Of a stretch of DNA of 64,000 nt, positions 42,671 through 52,444 are shown piece by piece (position 1 is the first letter of the stretch; every line of letters begins with the position of its first letter). Origin of the DNA: Candidatus Poribacteria bacterium (lineage in GTDB: Bacteria > Poribacteria > WGA-4E > PCPOR2b); assembly GCA_003635265.1 (NCBI GenBank), contig PYIZ01000044.1, positions 62,001 to 126,000 on the forward strand. Direction: 5' to 3'. Made by a program: the position numbers and the translations under genes. The notes under the pieces are model-generated. The model had not been told where the DNA came from and did no database searches. It was given only the letters and a program-made list of their open reading frames with translations.

Positions 42671-43744
42671 ATGCTCGTTTATATCGGAACTTACACACAG
42701 GGAGATAGTGAAGGGATCTACGTTTATCGTTTAGACACATCTTCCGGCGCTCTCGAATACGTCAGTGTAGCAACAGGTCTTGAAAACCCCTCCTTCTTAG
42801 ACCTTCACCCCCATAAACCGTATCTCTATGCGATAAACGAAATTTCGGAATCTGATGGACAGTCTGGCGGGGCTATCACCGCATTTTCCATTGATGAAGG
42901 GACTGGAGAGCTAACTCGCTTAAATCAGCAATCAACGGTTGGTCCGGGACCTTGTCATCTCAGCGTTGATGCAACAGGGAAATTTGTGCTAGTGGCAAAC
43001 TACGGCGGCGGGAGCGTTTGTATGCTACCTATACATGACGATGGGACATTGGGGGAAGCAACCGACTTCATTCAACACGAAGGTTCAAGTGTCGATCCAG
43101 CGCGCCAACAGGGACCCCACGCGCATTCAATCATGATTGATCCAGCCAATCGATATGCCTTCACACCGGATTTGGGGCTTGATAAGATCTTGATTTACAA
43201 GATTGATCTGACAAACGGGAAACTGATCCCGAATGATCCACCGTGGGCAGCGGTTGCGCCGGGAGGAGGACCGCGTCATTTCGATTTTCACCCTAGTCGT
43301 AAATATGCCTATGTCATCAACGAAATGGGCAATACGGTGACGGCATTCACCTACGATGAAGCGAATGGAGCACTCACGGAGATCCAAACGATTCCAACGC
43401 TGTCTGATGATTTTGATGAGACAAGTCACACCGCCGATGTCCACGTCTCACCGTCGGGGAAGTTCCTCTACGGTTCCAATCGAGGCCACGACAGCATTGT
43501 GATTTTTGCCATCGATCAAGACACTGGCAAGCTCACCTATGTCGATCACGAATCAACGCAAGGTGAAACACCACGCAACTTTGCCATTGATCCGACGGGC
43601 ACCTTCCTATTTGCCGAGAACCAAGGGACAGACACCATCGTCACATTCCGGATTGATTCGGATACAGGAAAACTCACGGCAACGGGGCATGTGGCTGATG
43701 TACCGATGCCCGTATGTTTGAAGATGAGGGCTGCGTCCCAATAA
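42671..43744 (+). CDS. Lactonase family beta-propeller (6-phosphogluconolactonase-like)
   Basis: Seven-bladed propeller lactonase of the YbhE/PF10282 type, 357 residues. It starts MLVYIGTYTQGDSEGIYVYR and repeats the blade signature LDPSGKFLY-like (NPSFLDLHPHKPYLYAINE, LSVDATGKFVLVANYGGG, HVSPSGKFLYGSNRG, FAIDPTGTFLFAENQGT), plus GPHAHSIMID. It has no signal peptide. Function in the pathway would be opening a sugar lactone to its acid, matching the oxidoreductase before it and the dehydratase further upstream. A GGAGA-type ribosome site precedes the ATG. Confidence 0.88.
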   Translation: MLVYIGTYTQGDSEGIYVYRLDTSSGALEYVSVATGLENPSFLDLHPHKPYLYAINEISESDGQSGGAITAFSIDEGTGELTRLNQQSTVGPGPCHLSVDATGKFVLVANYGGGSVCMLPIHDDGTLGEATDFIQHEGSSVDPARQQGPHAHSIMIDPANRYAFTPDLGLDKILIYKIDLTNGKLIPNDPPWAAVAPGGGPRHFDFHPSRKYAYVINEMGNTVTAFTYDEANGALTEIQTIPTLSDDFDETSHTADVHVSPSGKFLYGSNRGHDSIVIFAIDQDTGKLTYVDHESTQGETPRNFAIDPTGTFLFAENQGTDTIVTFRIDSDTGKLTATGHVADVPMPVCLKMRAASQ

Positions 43745-43767
43745 ACCAGTATGAGAGGTAAAATTCT

Positions 43768-44898
43768 ATGCACACGATTCCCACAGATACCACTCAACCC
43801 ACAACTCGCATTCCTGTTGAAGATCCGCTTGCGGATAAGCTCGTTAGTTTCGGCGGTGACGGTGAACCCAAATCGCCTCGCTCTATGCTTCAGACCTTAA
43901 TCGAATTCGAAGAGGAGTTTGGATTCGAGGCAGACAGTTATTCGCTGGGTGGTAATGTCCAGCAGGTAGAGGAAAAGTTTGCAGGGATGTTGGGGAAGGA
44001 AGCTGCGATCTTTATGCCGACCGGCACCCTTGCCAACCATCTTGCTGTGCGGATGCTCTGCGGAGACAAGCCGCGTGCAATTGTACAGGAGCAGAGTCAT
44101 CTGTATCAAGACAGTGGCGACTGTGTCTCTCGCCTTAGCAATATCAACCTCCTACCGCTGGCGAAAGATCGTCCGCATTTTACAGTCGATGAATTGAGAC
44201 AGGCGGTTGAGGGGTCAGAGCAGGGACGGGTGCTGACGCCGGTCGGTGCACTGATGATCGAAAGCCCTGTCCGCCGTCAGGAGGGTAAGGTTGTTCCCTT
44301 CGATCAGATGCAGGCGATAACCGGTTATTGCAGGGAGCGTGGGATTGGCACCCATCTTGATGGCGCACGTCTCTACATGATGTCGGGCGCAACGGGTATT
44401 TCGGCGAAGACGTACGCCTCGCTATTCGACACAGTGTATGTGTCACTGTACAAATATTTCGGTGCTCCGTTCGGATCGGTGTTGGCGGGAACTGCTGAAT
44501 TCTGCGATGGACTTTACCATGACCGTCGTATGTTCGGAGGCGGTCTAGCGTCCGCCAATTTCTCGGCAGCACTGGCGTTGAAGGGCGCGGAGGGATTTGA
44601 AGAACGCTTCAACGCCGCCATAAAACGTGCTACCACACTATTTGATAAACTGAATACATTGGCAGGTATCCACGTTGGGCGCATTGAAAACGGTTCTAAC
44701 ATCTTCCCAATGGACTTGTCCCGGGATCTGGATTTAGATAAATTTGTGAAAATCTTACAAGAGCAGTCGATATCTGTTTCTCTGGGCGACCTAGATCAGA
44801 GGCGGAGCACACTAAGAGTGAATACTACCATCTTGAGGCAGGATGTTGAGACACTGTTTGCTGCCTTTCGTTCTGCCCTCGAAGGTAGCCGATTATAA
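43768..44898 (+). CDS. Low-specificity threonine aldolase family enzyme
   Basis: PLP-dependent aldolase or beta-eliminating lyase of 376 residues, splitting beta-hydroxy amino acids. Family segments are visible: FMPTGTLANHLAVRML, QSHLYQDSGDC, IGTHLDGARLYM with the cofactor aspartate, and the Schiff-base lysine in SLYKYFGAPFGSVLAG. The N-terminal 28 residues are longer than in GLY1/LtaE. It starts 23 bases after the lactonase stop. How it joins the sugar-acid genes is not obvious; an aldol cleavage of an amino-sugar acid would fit better than threonine. Confident about the family, not about the substrate. Confidence 0.88.
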   Translation: MHTIPTDTTQPTTRIPVEDPLADKLVSFGGDGEPKSPRSMLQTLIEFEEEFGFEADSYSLGGNVQQVEEKFAGMLGKEAAIFMPTGTLANHLAVRMLCGDKPRAIVQEQSHLYQDSGDCVSRLSNINLLPLAKDRPHFTVDELRQAVEGSEQGRVLTPVGALMIESPVRRQEGKVVPFDQMQAITGYCRERGIGTHLDGARLYMMSGATGISAKTYASLFDTVYVSLYKYFGAPFGSVLAGTAEFCDGLYHDRRMFGGGLASANFSAALALKGAEGFEERFNAAIKRATTLFDKLNTLAGIHVGRIENGSNIFPMDLSRDLDLDKFVKILQEQSISVSLGDLDQRRSTLRVNTTILRQDVETLFAAFRSALEGSRL

Positions 44899-44943
44899 TC
44901 CATTCCTTCCAGTCTCAAGGGGGAATCTATCAAAGGCGCACAG

Positions 44944-46005
44944 ATGAACGAAATCTACGAATTAACCGTCTGTCCATGGACACCCGGAAATCCACGGAAT
45001 GATCACCAGCTTATCTTCCCGTTGAACGATGATCGTTTGATGCTGGTCTGGTGCGAATACTACGCGGACAGTCCCTCACTTGTCATGTTTGTACCATACG
45101 CCCACCGGCGGATTGGGGACAATATGCCGTGTCGCATCTCAGCAAAAATATCCACCGATGTTGGACGGAGTTGGAGCGACACATTTACCCTACAAGATAA
45201 CATCGGTCAAATGAATGTGAAACATCCAAACCTGCTCCGCCTCCCGTCGAATGAGATTCTATTCACCTACACTGTACGCAATTCCGTTAGCGATTTAAGG
45301 ATCTACATGAAGCGCTCTAACGATGAATGCGAAACGTGGGGCGAATCTTGTCAAATTTCCTCGTTGTCGGGAATGAATTTCACCAACTGTGACCATATCC
45401 TTCAACTACGCTCCGGTAGAATCCTGCTCCCCGCACATCACGGTGCGTTCCACGGCAGGGGAGATCACTATCAGGCGCTCTGCTACTACTCTGACGACGA
45501 TGGTCATACATGGACACCGAGCGAGGTTAGGATGGACCTTCCGAAACGGGGTGCCGAAGAACCTTCTATTGTGGAATTGCAAGATGGCTCTCTCCTTGCG
45601 GTTATCAGGAATAGTCTAGGCGCGGTTTACAAGTCCTATTCCAACGATGGTGGCCGGAGCTGGGCACCTCCCGAATCAACCGGATTAGCAGCACCGGCAT
45701 CTCCACCGCTGTTAAAGCAGATTCCCACCACAGGCGATTTGTTGCTCATCTGGAATCATAACGCCGACCTTGACCACCCCCATCAGGGGGACAGAAACCC
45801 GTTGACAGCAGCCATCTCTAAAGACGAAGGGAAAACATGGGAGAATATCAAGGATATTGAGAACCATTTGGGATACGACAGTGCCTATGCCGCGGTCACC
45901 TTCGTTGATGATGAAGCCCTCGTAACCTATTACACCCGTTCCATCGCAACCTATGGTGAATCGGTCAAGCTGCGGATCTTTTCGATAGATTGGTTCTATC
46001 AGTAG
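44944..46005 (+). CDS. Sialidase-like BNR-repeat protein, cytosolic
   Basis: Six-bladed propeller of the exo-alpha-sialidase superfamily, 353 residues. Five Asp boxes are clear: STDVGRSWS, SNDECETWG, SDDDGHTWT, SNDGGRSWA and SKDEGKTWE. No signal peptide and no arginine-rich triad is obvious, so it is probably not a classical secreted neuraminidase; relatives act on other acidic sugars or as lyases or isomerases. It closes the first part of the catabolic run. The 230 bases after it hold the promoter and direct repeats for the next unit. Confidence 0.8.
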   Translation: MNEIYELTVCPWTPGNPRNDHQLIFPLNDDRLMLVWCEYYADSPSLVMFVPYAHRRIGDNMPCRISAKISTDVGRSWSDTFTLQDNIGQMNVKHPNLLRLPSNEILFTYTVRNSVSDLRIYMKRSNDECETWGESCQISSLSGMNFTNCDHILQLRSGRILLPAHHGAFHGRGDHYQALCYYSDDDGHTWTPSEVRMDLPKRGAEEPSIVELQDGSLLAVIRNSLGAVYKSYSNDGGRSWAPPESTGLAAPASPPLLKQIPTTGDLLLIWNHNADLDHPHQGDRNPLTAAISKDEGKTWENIKDIENHLGYDSAYAAVTFVDDEALVTYYTRSIATYGESVKLRIFSIDWFYQ

Positions 46006-46033
46006 AAACGTCGCGGCATACCTCCTAAGCTGT

Positions 46034-46081
46034 TGAATTTCCTCTCATCGCACCCCTCTATTATTGTCATGAATTTCCTCT
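46034..46081. promoter_or_regulatory. 12-bp direct repeats, possible operator
   Basis: TGAATTTCCTCT occurs at 46034-46045 and again at 46070-46081, 36 bases start to start. The second copy ends at the first base of the -35 box TTGACG, so a protein bound here could control the promoter. Confidence 0.4.
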
Positions 46082-46110
46082 TGACGCGATAGCGCGCTTT
46101 GACGTACAAT
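46081..46110 (+). promoter_or_regulatory. Sigma-70-type promoter for the second ThDP gene cluster
   Basis: TTGACG at 46081-46086 and TACAAT at 46105-46110 with 18 bases between. It lies about 125 bases before the ATG at 46236, so a sizeable 5' leader would be transcribed. Confidence 0.55.
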
Positions 46111-46235
46111 GCGTCGTTGAACTCGATAACTTATGTTGCCCTTCTGAAGGTTGTTGACTATGGAAAATTGAAAAATAGTGCTGGTCTAATAGAGAAGTTT
46201 ACAATGGATTTCGATTAAATGAGGAGATTGTATAT

Positions 46236-47870
46236 ATGCAAGCTATTGATGCAGTCGCACAAATTTTGAAAACCGAAGGTGTTGAGAATCTGTTCTGTTT
46301 CCCGGCGAACACCCTCATTGACGCTTGTGCAAAGGTCGGCATCCGACCGATTATGGCGCGGACAGAACGGACACTGATCAATATGGCTGATGGATTCAGT
46401 CGCATTTCCAACGGTGATCGTTTGGGGGTTGCCTGTGTTCAGTCCGGTCCCGGTAGCGAAAATGCGTTCGGTGGACTCGCCCAAGCGTTTTCGGACTCTG
46501 TTCCAATTCTGATGCTACCGGGCGGGGTTGCCCGTCGTAGTCACGGCATTCCCACCCACTTCGAGGCGGTCCCAAACTACGGCGGTATCACAAAATGGGT
46601 CGCTCAAGTCAACTTTCCAGACCGAATCCCAGCTATGATGCGTCGTGCGTTTAGCCTACTTCGCACAGGACATCCCGCACCAGTGATGCTCGAAATTCCG
46701 ACCGACGTTGCTAGTGAAGATATCGACGACGGTTTCAACTATAAACCACCTGAGAAAATTAAACCCGCCGGCAATCCCAGCGACATTACAGCATCGGTGA
46801 AAGCCTTGCTCGCTGCAGAATCTCCAATCCTCCATGCAGGACAAGGTGTCCTATACGCCGACGGAACGGACGAACTAATCGAATTTGCAGAATTGGTGGG
46901 TGTCCCCGTGATGACGACGATGGCGGGCAAGAGTGTGTTCCCTGAAAACCATCCGCTGTCTCTCGGTGCCAGTGGACATACCGGTACCGGAATGGTTAAG
47001 CATTTTCTGGGAAAAGCAGACCTTGTTTTTGGACTTGGGTGCAGCTTGTCACAGTCAGTCATGTCCACCCCTATTCCCGATGGGAAGGTGTTAATCCATA
47101 ACTCGATCGATGAACTCGATATCAACAAAGATTACGCCGCTGATTATGCGATTATTGGGGATGCGAAAATTGTCTTGGGACAACTGATCGATGAAGCGAA
47201 AAAACAGTTGGGTGGAGACGGACGCGACAGCGATGCTGTCGCTGAAGAGGTCAAAACTGTGAAGGAACAGTGGCTAGCGGAATGGATGCCGAAACTGACC
47301 TCGGATGAAACTCCCATCAACCCGTATCGTGTCGTTTGGGATCTGAACCAAGCGGTTGATCGGACGCAAACGATTGTCACGCACGATTCGGGAAATCCGC
47401 GTGATCAGACCCTCCCCTTCTACGAAGCGATTACCCCGCACGGCTACATTGGTTGGGGCAAATCCACACAGTTGGGATACGGACTTGGCTTGATTATGGG
47501 CGCAAAAATGGCTGCCCCGGAAAAACTCGCCGTCAATATTATGGGGGATGCTGCCTTCGGTATGGCGGGAATGGACTTTGAAACCGCTGCACGGGAACGC
47601 ATCCCCATTCTGACAATTATGTTCAACAACTCGGCACTTGGTGGCTACGAGAAACACATGCCCGTCGCAACCGAACGCTTCCGTACGAAGTTCCTGTCGG
47701 GTGATTATGCGAAGGTTGCGGAAGGACTGGGCGGATACAGCGAAAAGGTCGAGAATCCGGCGGACATTATCCCCGCTATTCAGCGCGCCCAAAAAGAGAC
47801 AGAGGCAGGTAAACCCGCTCTGCTTGAAATCATCACGCGCGAGGAAACCGACTTTTCACTGGGAATTTAG
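46236..47870 (+). CDS. Thiamine diphosphate enzyme (acetolactate synthase superfamily)
   Basis: A 544-residue ThDP enzyme. The activating glutamate is in ARTERTLINMADGF near 49; the cofactor motif runs from MGDAAFGMAGMDFE to TIMFNN, where GDA replaces the usual GDG. The substrate-recognition part is divergent from acetolactate synthase and from the copy at 34983, so a different ketoacid or a carboligase such as glyoxylate carboligase or sulfopyruvate-type reaction is possible. GAGGAG precedes ATG. It opens the second part of the catabolic island and is followed 86 bases later by a CehA/McbA-like hydrolase. Confidence 0.87.
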   Translation: MQAIDAVAQILKTEGVENLFCFPANTLIDACAKVGIRPIMARTERTLINMADGFSRISNGDRLGVACVQSGPGSENAFGGLAQAFSDSVPILMLPGGVARRSHGIPTHFEAVPNYGGITKWVAQVNFPDRIPAMMRRAFSLLRTGHPAPVMLEIPTDVASEDIDDGFNYKPPEKIKPAGNPSDITASVKALLAAESPILHAGQGVLYADGTDELIEFAELVGVPVMTTMAGKSVFPENHPLSLGASGHTGTGMVKHFLGKADLVFGLGCSLSQSVMSTPIPDGKVLIHNSIDELDINKDYAADYAIIGDAKIVLGQLIDEAKKQLGGDGRDSDAVAEEVKTVKEQWLAEWMPKLTSDETPINPYRVVWDLNQAVDRTQTIVTHDSGNPRDQTLPFYEAITPHGYIGWGKSTQLGYGLGLIMGAKMAAPEKLAVNIMGDAAFGMAGMDFETAARERIPILTIMFNNSALGGYEKHMPVATERFRTKFLSGDYAKVAEGLGGYSEKVENPADIIPAIQRAQKETEAGKPALLEIITREETDFSLGI

Positions 47871-47956
47871 ATGTCAGACGTGAAGGAGTGGTAGACCAAG
47901 GATCATACTACTCCTCAGACCCCATCATCGAAGTTCGCAACAGAAAGGAGTCATTC

Positions 47957-50428
47957 ATGGCAGACTATCAACCACTCGATTTGTCAACGTTATGCAATGC
48001 AGGACTGGACGTTTTAGGCGCGGATACGGATGCACCGATTGGCAAGCAAGCCTTTCGTGGACTTCCATTTTTGGTAAACGCGGACAGTTCAAGATGTTTT
48101 ATCGCACTTAATGATGCTTCAGGAAACGTGACGATTCCTGTCAATCAATCCGCACGCCGTATTATCATCGCACATCGACTGTTAGACTCTGACTTGATGG
48201 GGGGCGGGGCGCTAGGGAAACCTGTGGCAGACTATGTATTCCGTTTAGCAGAAGATGCCGCGATCCGTATTCCCATCCGTGAGCGATTTGAAATTGCCCA
48301 TCTCTCCGAAGGTGGTTCGCCATTCCATGCACTCCCGGATCAGAACGACCAACTGATGCCTCGTCATGAGGGAAGATGGGAGGATCTAGGGCGGCGTCAG
48401 ACCGAGGTCTCGCGTGGTACAGCACGAGGCTACTATCTATGGGCGTGGGAGAATCCGCATCCAGACCGCGAGATTGAATCGCTGGAGATTGTTCCGAGTG
48501 GGCCCCATTTTATCATTGCTGGCGTTACGCTTTCGCACCTCGACGAGCATCCCTTCGTCCGACAGGGGAAGCGCGAAGCACGCTTGATTCTGACCAACCC
48601 TGAAGACGCAGAAAAACCGTTCGATCTTGACGTGGAGGTGGATCGGGGAATAGCGACTTATGTTCATCCGCTGCCTGAAGCGTCAACCGATGATTTTGTC
48701 GGTGATGATTTTGCCGGTTGGGGAGAAGCGCAGAATCCTAAATCGAGTCCAGCCTATGTCGAGGTCGCTGCCATTCCGTCGGCAACCGTGACAGTGAAAC
48801 AGGGCGAAGAAAACGTGGGTGAGGTCAAGTGGGGCGATGTCGAGGAGAAGAAGGTAGTCGAAACTCCACGAATGCGTGTAGAACTTCTTGATCGTGGACG
48901 GAATTGGGTTCACGTCAACGTCCTTGATGATGATACGGGCAAACCTGTCCCTTGCCGTGTCCATTTCCGATCGCCGGAAGGTATTCCCTATCAGCCGTAC
49001 GGACATCACAATCAGGTCAACTCTAATCTTGGAAGTTGGCATATTGACATCGGCGGCGATCTCCGACTTGGACAAATCACTTATGCGTACATTGATGGCC
49101 GTTGTCAGGGTTGGCTACCGCGCGGTGAGGTTATCGTGGATATCGCAAGAGGATTTGAATATGAGCCGCTACGGACACGAGTGAATATCGAACCGGGACA
49201 ACGTGAGTTGACGTTGCGCCTCAAACGATGGGTTCACATGAACGCTGAAGGATGGTACAGTGGCGATTCGCACGTTCACTTTCTCTCGACACAGGGAAGT
49301 CACACGGAGTCACAAGGGGAAGACCTCAACATCGTGAATCTGCTCCCGTCACAGTGGGGGAACCTCTTTACCAACACCGAGGATTTTACGGGCAAGCCTA
49401 GTATTTCGCAAGATGGGAATAACATCGTTTATGTCGGTCAGGAGAATCGACAGCACTTTCTCGGACATCTCATCCTCTGGGGGCTCAAGGAGCCGGTAAT
49501 GCCGTGGTGTAGCGATGGTCCCGGTGAATCGGAACTTGGTGGTACCCTAGAAATCACGATGAGTGATTGGGCGGATCAGTGTCATGCACAGGGTGGCTCG
49601 GTCATCATCCCGCACCTCCCGAACCCAAATGGTGAACCTGCAGCACTGATTGCCACCGGTCGCGTGGATGGCGTAGAAATGTTGCGTCATGCGCCGTTCA
49701 ATCACCTTGAATACTACCGCTATCTCAACTGCGGTTATCGCTTGCCGCTGGTCGGCGGAACGGACAAGATGAGTAGCGATGTACCTGTCGGTATTTACCG
49801 TACCTATGCCTATGTTGATGATGAATTCACCTACGACAACTGGTGCAAAAGCGTCTCGCAGGGACGAACATTCCACAGCGGTGGTCCCATCATTCACCTC
49901 ACCGTGGATGGACACAACATCGGCGATACGATGCAGTTGTCGGGGGCTGGTACAGTGGAGGTCGAAGCGTGGGCGGAGAGTATCTTCCCGATTCACACGC
50001 TCGAAATCGTTCAAGCTGGGCGCATCGTTGCTTCGACAGAAGATAGCAGAGGTACACGGCGGCTAGAGTTGAAGGCACAAGTGAAGGTGGAGGGACACAC
50101 CTGGATTGCTGCCCGATGTGGCGCGCCCAACTATACTAGCATCCCGCATCACGATGGATGGGGACGAGGAATATTTGCACACACGTCGCCGGTTTATGTC
50201 GCCTGCGGTGGAGAGTGGTGGATGTTCGATAAAGATGCTGCACAGTATATGCTCACACTCATTGACGGTAACCTGACCTACATCCGTCAAACCGCTGCTC
50301 GACATGAGCCCGGCACAGCGACTCACCATCACGGTGAAGATAATCATCTCACCTATCTAGAGCGCCCCTTCGTTGAAGCTCGCGCAGCAATTCACCGGCG
50401 GATGCATCAATTGGGTATAGCCCATTAA
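47957..50428 (+). CDS. CehA/McbA-like PHP-type metallohydrolase, 823 aa
   Basis: Large protein with an N-terminal beta-sandwich half (about 1-410) and a C-terminal metallohydrolase part. The metal motif GDSHVHFLSTQG begins near 432, later GGTDKMSSDVP, and SGGPIIHLTVDGH. This layout matches CehA/McbA proteins, named for carbamate hydrolases, although most members act on unknown esters or amides. ATG at 47957 follows AAAGGAG; the open frame further upstream to 47888 lacks a ribosome site. No signal peptide is seen. It lies between the ThDP gene and a PhyH gene and probably shares their transcript. Confidence 0.82.
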   Translation: MADYQPLDLSTLCNAGLDVLGADTDAPIGKQAFRGLPFLVNADSSRCFIALNDASGNVTIPVNQSARRIIIAHRLLDSDLMGGGALGKPVADYVFRLAEDAAIRIPIRERFEIAHLSEGGSPFHALPDQNDQLMPRHEGRWEDLGRRQTEVSRGTARGYYLWAWENPHPDREIESLEIVPSGPHFIIAGVTLSHLDEHPFVRQGKREARLILTNPEDAEKPFDLDVEVDRGIATYVHPLPEASTDDFVGDDFAGWGEAQNPKSSPAYVEVAAIPSATVTVKQGEENVGEVKWGDVEEKKVVETPRMRVELLDRGRNWVHVNVLDDDTGKPVPCRVHFRSPEGIPYQPYGHHNQVNSNLGSWHIDIGGDLRLGQITYAYIDGRCQGWLPRGEVIVDIARGFEYEPLRTRVNIEPGQRELTLRLKRWVHMNAEGWYSGDSHVHFLSTQGSHTESQGEDLNIVNLLPSQWGNLFTNTEDFTGKPSISQDGNNIVYVGQENRQHFLGHLILWGLKEPVMPWCSDGPGESELGGTLEITMSDWADQCHAQGGSVIIPHLPNPNGEPAALIATGRVDGVEMLRHAPFNHLEYYRYLNCGYRLPLVGGTDKMSSDVPVGIYRTYAYVDDEFTYDNWCKSVSQGRTFHSGGPIIHLTVDGHNIGDTMQLSGAGTVEVEAWAESIFPIHTLEIVQAGRIVASTEDSRGTRRLELKAQVKVEGHTWIAARCGAPNYTSIPHHDGWGRGIFAHTSPVYVACGGEWWMFDKDAAQYMLTLIDGNLTYIRQTAARHEPGTATHHHGEDNHLTYLERPFVEARAAIHRRMHQLGIAH

Positions 50429-50535
50429 TGAAACGTGATACATGACCTGTAATGCGTCAGACGTTTCTCCTGATAAGATTGTCGTAACCCTCAAAACTTG
50501 CTCAACTTGAATAAGAAATAATGGAGGTCACGTCC

Positions 50536-51357
50536 ATGACCAAACCAGTGTCCCATGGCTGCGATAAACCGGAAAACTTCAGTTTAACTGAGGAGCAGAT
50601 TACACAGTTCAAGCTCAACGGTTTCCTTGTGGTCGAAGATGTCCTGTCAGCGGAAGAGGTGGAAACTCTCGCCACCCATACCGACCTGATAGCCTCCGGT
50701 AAAGCGGAAAACATACCGGAGACGAGCATTCAGCTCGAAAAGGTTTTCCGCGACGGTTCAAAGTCTGTCACAAATCAGGTCTTGTCAGTCCGCAAGCTAT
50801 ACAACCTCGCTGTCTACGACGAGGTGATGTGGGCACATGTCCGTAACCCCAAAATCGTGAACATTATAGCAGCACTGCTAGGGACTGATGACATCAAGAT
50901 GTACGGTGATCAGCTATTCATGAAAGCGCCGGAGGGAGTGGGTACAGCGCAACGCTGGCACCAAGATTCTGCCTCATGGCGCGACATCTTCCCGAAAGAT
51001 TTGGTTAGTGCATGGACAGCCATTGACCACGCAACGACGGAGAATGGCTGTCTGAATTTCGTCCCCGGAACGCATCGTTGGGGTATGATGCGTGGCGAGC
51101 AATTAGCACCGTTTCTGGATGACTTGGGAAGCGACGAATGGCCGATTGTCCCTGTCCCACTCAGACCCGGCAGCATCAGCTTTCACCACAGCCTCACGCT
51201 ACATCAAAGTGGTGCTAACAACTCCAACATGCGTCGTCGTGGCTACGCCGTGCACTACATGCGCGCAGCCTCTCGGAAAGATGAATCGGTCACCGACGCG
51301 CCGAAGATGCCTCCCTTCAAGCAGGTGCGAGGCAGATCCTGGCCGGGACGTGTGTAA
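50536..51357 (+). CDS. Phytanoyl-CoA dioxygenase (PhyH) family protein
   Basis: Fe(II)/2-oxoglutarate oxygenase of 273 residues. Metal ligands are H142 and D144 in RWHQDSASW and H223 in LTLHQSGANN; arginines in MRRRGYAV follow. The NGCLNFVPGTHRWG segment is standard for the family. ATG at 50536 has GGAGGT exactly upstream, so the in-frame ATG at 50521 is not used. The first 20 residues carry a single cysteine region (SHGCDKPENF). It ends 14 bases before the DNRLRE protein gene. Confidence 0.9.
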   Translation: MTKPVSHGCDKPENFSLTEEQITQFKLNGFLVVEDVLSAEEVETLATHTDLIASGKAENIPETSIQLEKVFRDGSKSVTNQVLSVRKLYNLAVYDEVMWAHVRNPKIVNIIAALLGTDDIKMYGDQLFMKAPEGVGTAQRWHQDSASWRDIFPKDLVSAWTAIDHATTENGCLNFVPGTHRWGMMRGEQLAPFLDDLGSDEWPIVPVPLRPGSISFHHSLTLHQSGANNSNMRRRGYAVHYMRAASRKDESVTDAPKMPPFKQVRGRSWPGRV

Positions 51358-51371
51358 GGGCTGAGAGCAAA

Positions 51372-52427
51372 ATGTCAAACCGACAGCGACTGCCAATAAC
51401 CGTCTTTATTCTGCTTGCGAGTTGTGCATTTGGACGCGCGATCTCGGTGACGCTGGCAGATACACCCCGTCTTACGTCTGCAACGCCACTGTCACAAACT
51501 GCGGTTCAGTTGCGATTTGACCAAACGCTAGACCCTAGTTCAGCAGAGAATCTGTCAAATTACCGAATCGAGCCAGAGATTGAGGTTGAATGGGCAACCC
51601 TCGATTCGCGAATGGATATTGTACATCTGTACACCAGTCCACTCGAAATTAACAAAAGATATACCGTGAAAGTCGAGGGGGTAGTTGACGCAAAGGAAGA
51701 GGTCTTTATTACCTTGCCGGAAACGATGGAGATAACCTTCGGCGAAGGTCAAGAGGTGACGTTTTCAGGGGTCACGCGCGATACGACTTTGATCGTCCAT
51801 CCGCAAAAGAAGGAGCGAAACTACAACGCCGGTGGGGAAGAATTTCTGCTGTGTACACCCATAGGCGGTATTTTCTTTGTCGCTTTTGACATAATGGAGG
51901 CGTTTGAGGAAATCGGTATTACACGAGAGTCCAGGATCTTGGACGCATCAATTAGCCTCTATGCGGAGTCTGTCGGAGATGATTCTTCCCAGCAGGTTAT
52001 TATTCGGCGTGTTCTGCTACCTTGGCATGAAGGCGCACAAAAGTCGCAGCCAGCGAAAGAAAACGAACTTACCTATAACAGTGCGATGCACCAAAACTTC
52101 CCGTGGAATAAACCGCCAGCGCAAGCAATGCTGGAAGGGGTGAACGGCGAGCACCCAAGCGATTACAACGGTTCAGAGGATGTCGCATATCGAATTGATG
52201 GGTTGACAGAGATTGGAGCAGCTGGAACTCGATACATCTGGCAGGGAAACCTAGTAACAGATGCCGCACGCTTTTGGCTTGCCAACCCCGATTATAGCTA
52301 TGGTTATCTGTTTGCACTGCGAGATGGCACGGCATCGGTCCGTTTCTCCTCCAAAGAACATCCCGATGAAACCCGCCGACCTGTTCTAACAATTCGATAT
52401 CGGACACAGGTAGAAAATAGCGACTAG
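51372..52427 (+). CDS. Secreted DNRLRE-like/Ig-like domain protein
   Basis: A 351-residue exported protein with an N-terminal signal peptide (about 1-29, ending SVTLADTP). Next is an SbsA-type Ig-like region (TSATPLSQTAVQLRFDQTLDP) and then a DNRLRE-type domain with the features FSGVTRDTTLIV, LDASISLYAESVGDDS, VLLPWHEGA and YGYLFALRD. The domain occurs in extracellular proteins of environmental bacteria and is thought to bind surfaces. It is convergent with the Kdo transferase gene (17 bases between stops). It may be read through from the PhyH gene; a role with it is not evident. Confidence 0.75.
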   Translation: MSNRQRLPITVFILLASCAFGRAISVTLADTPRLTSATPLSQTAVQLRFDQTLDPSSAENLSNYRIEPEIEVEWATLDSRMDIVHLYTSPLEINKRYTVKVEGVVDAKEEVFITLPETMEITFGEGQEVTFSGVTRDTTLIVHPQKKERNYNAGGEEFLLCTPIGGIFFVAFDIMEAFEEIGITRESRILDASISLYAESVGDDSSQQVIIRRVLLPWHEGAQKSQPAKENELTYNSAMHQNFPWNKPPAQAMLEGVNGEHPSDYNGSEDVAYRIDGLTEIGAAGTRYIWQGNLVTDAARFWLANPDYSYGYLFALRDGTASVRFSSKEHPDETRRPVLTIRYRTQVENSD

Positions 52428-52444
52428 CACGTAGGCAAAACCGA

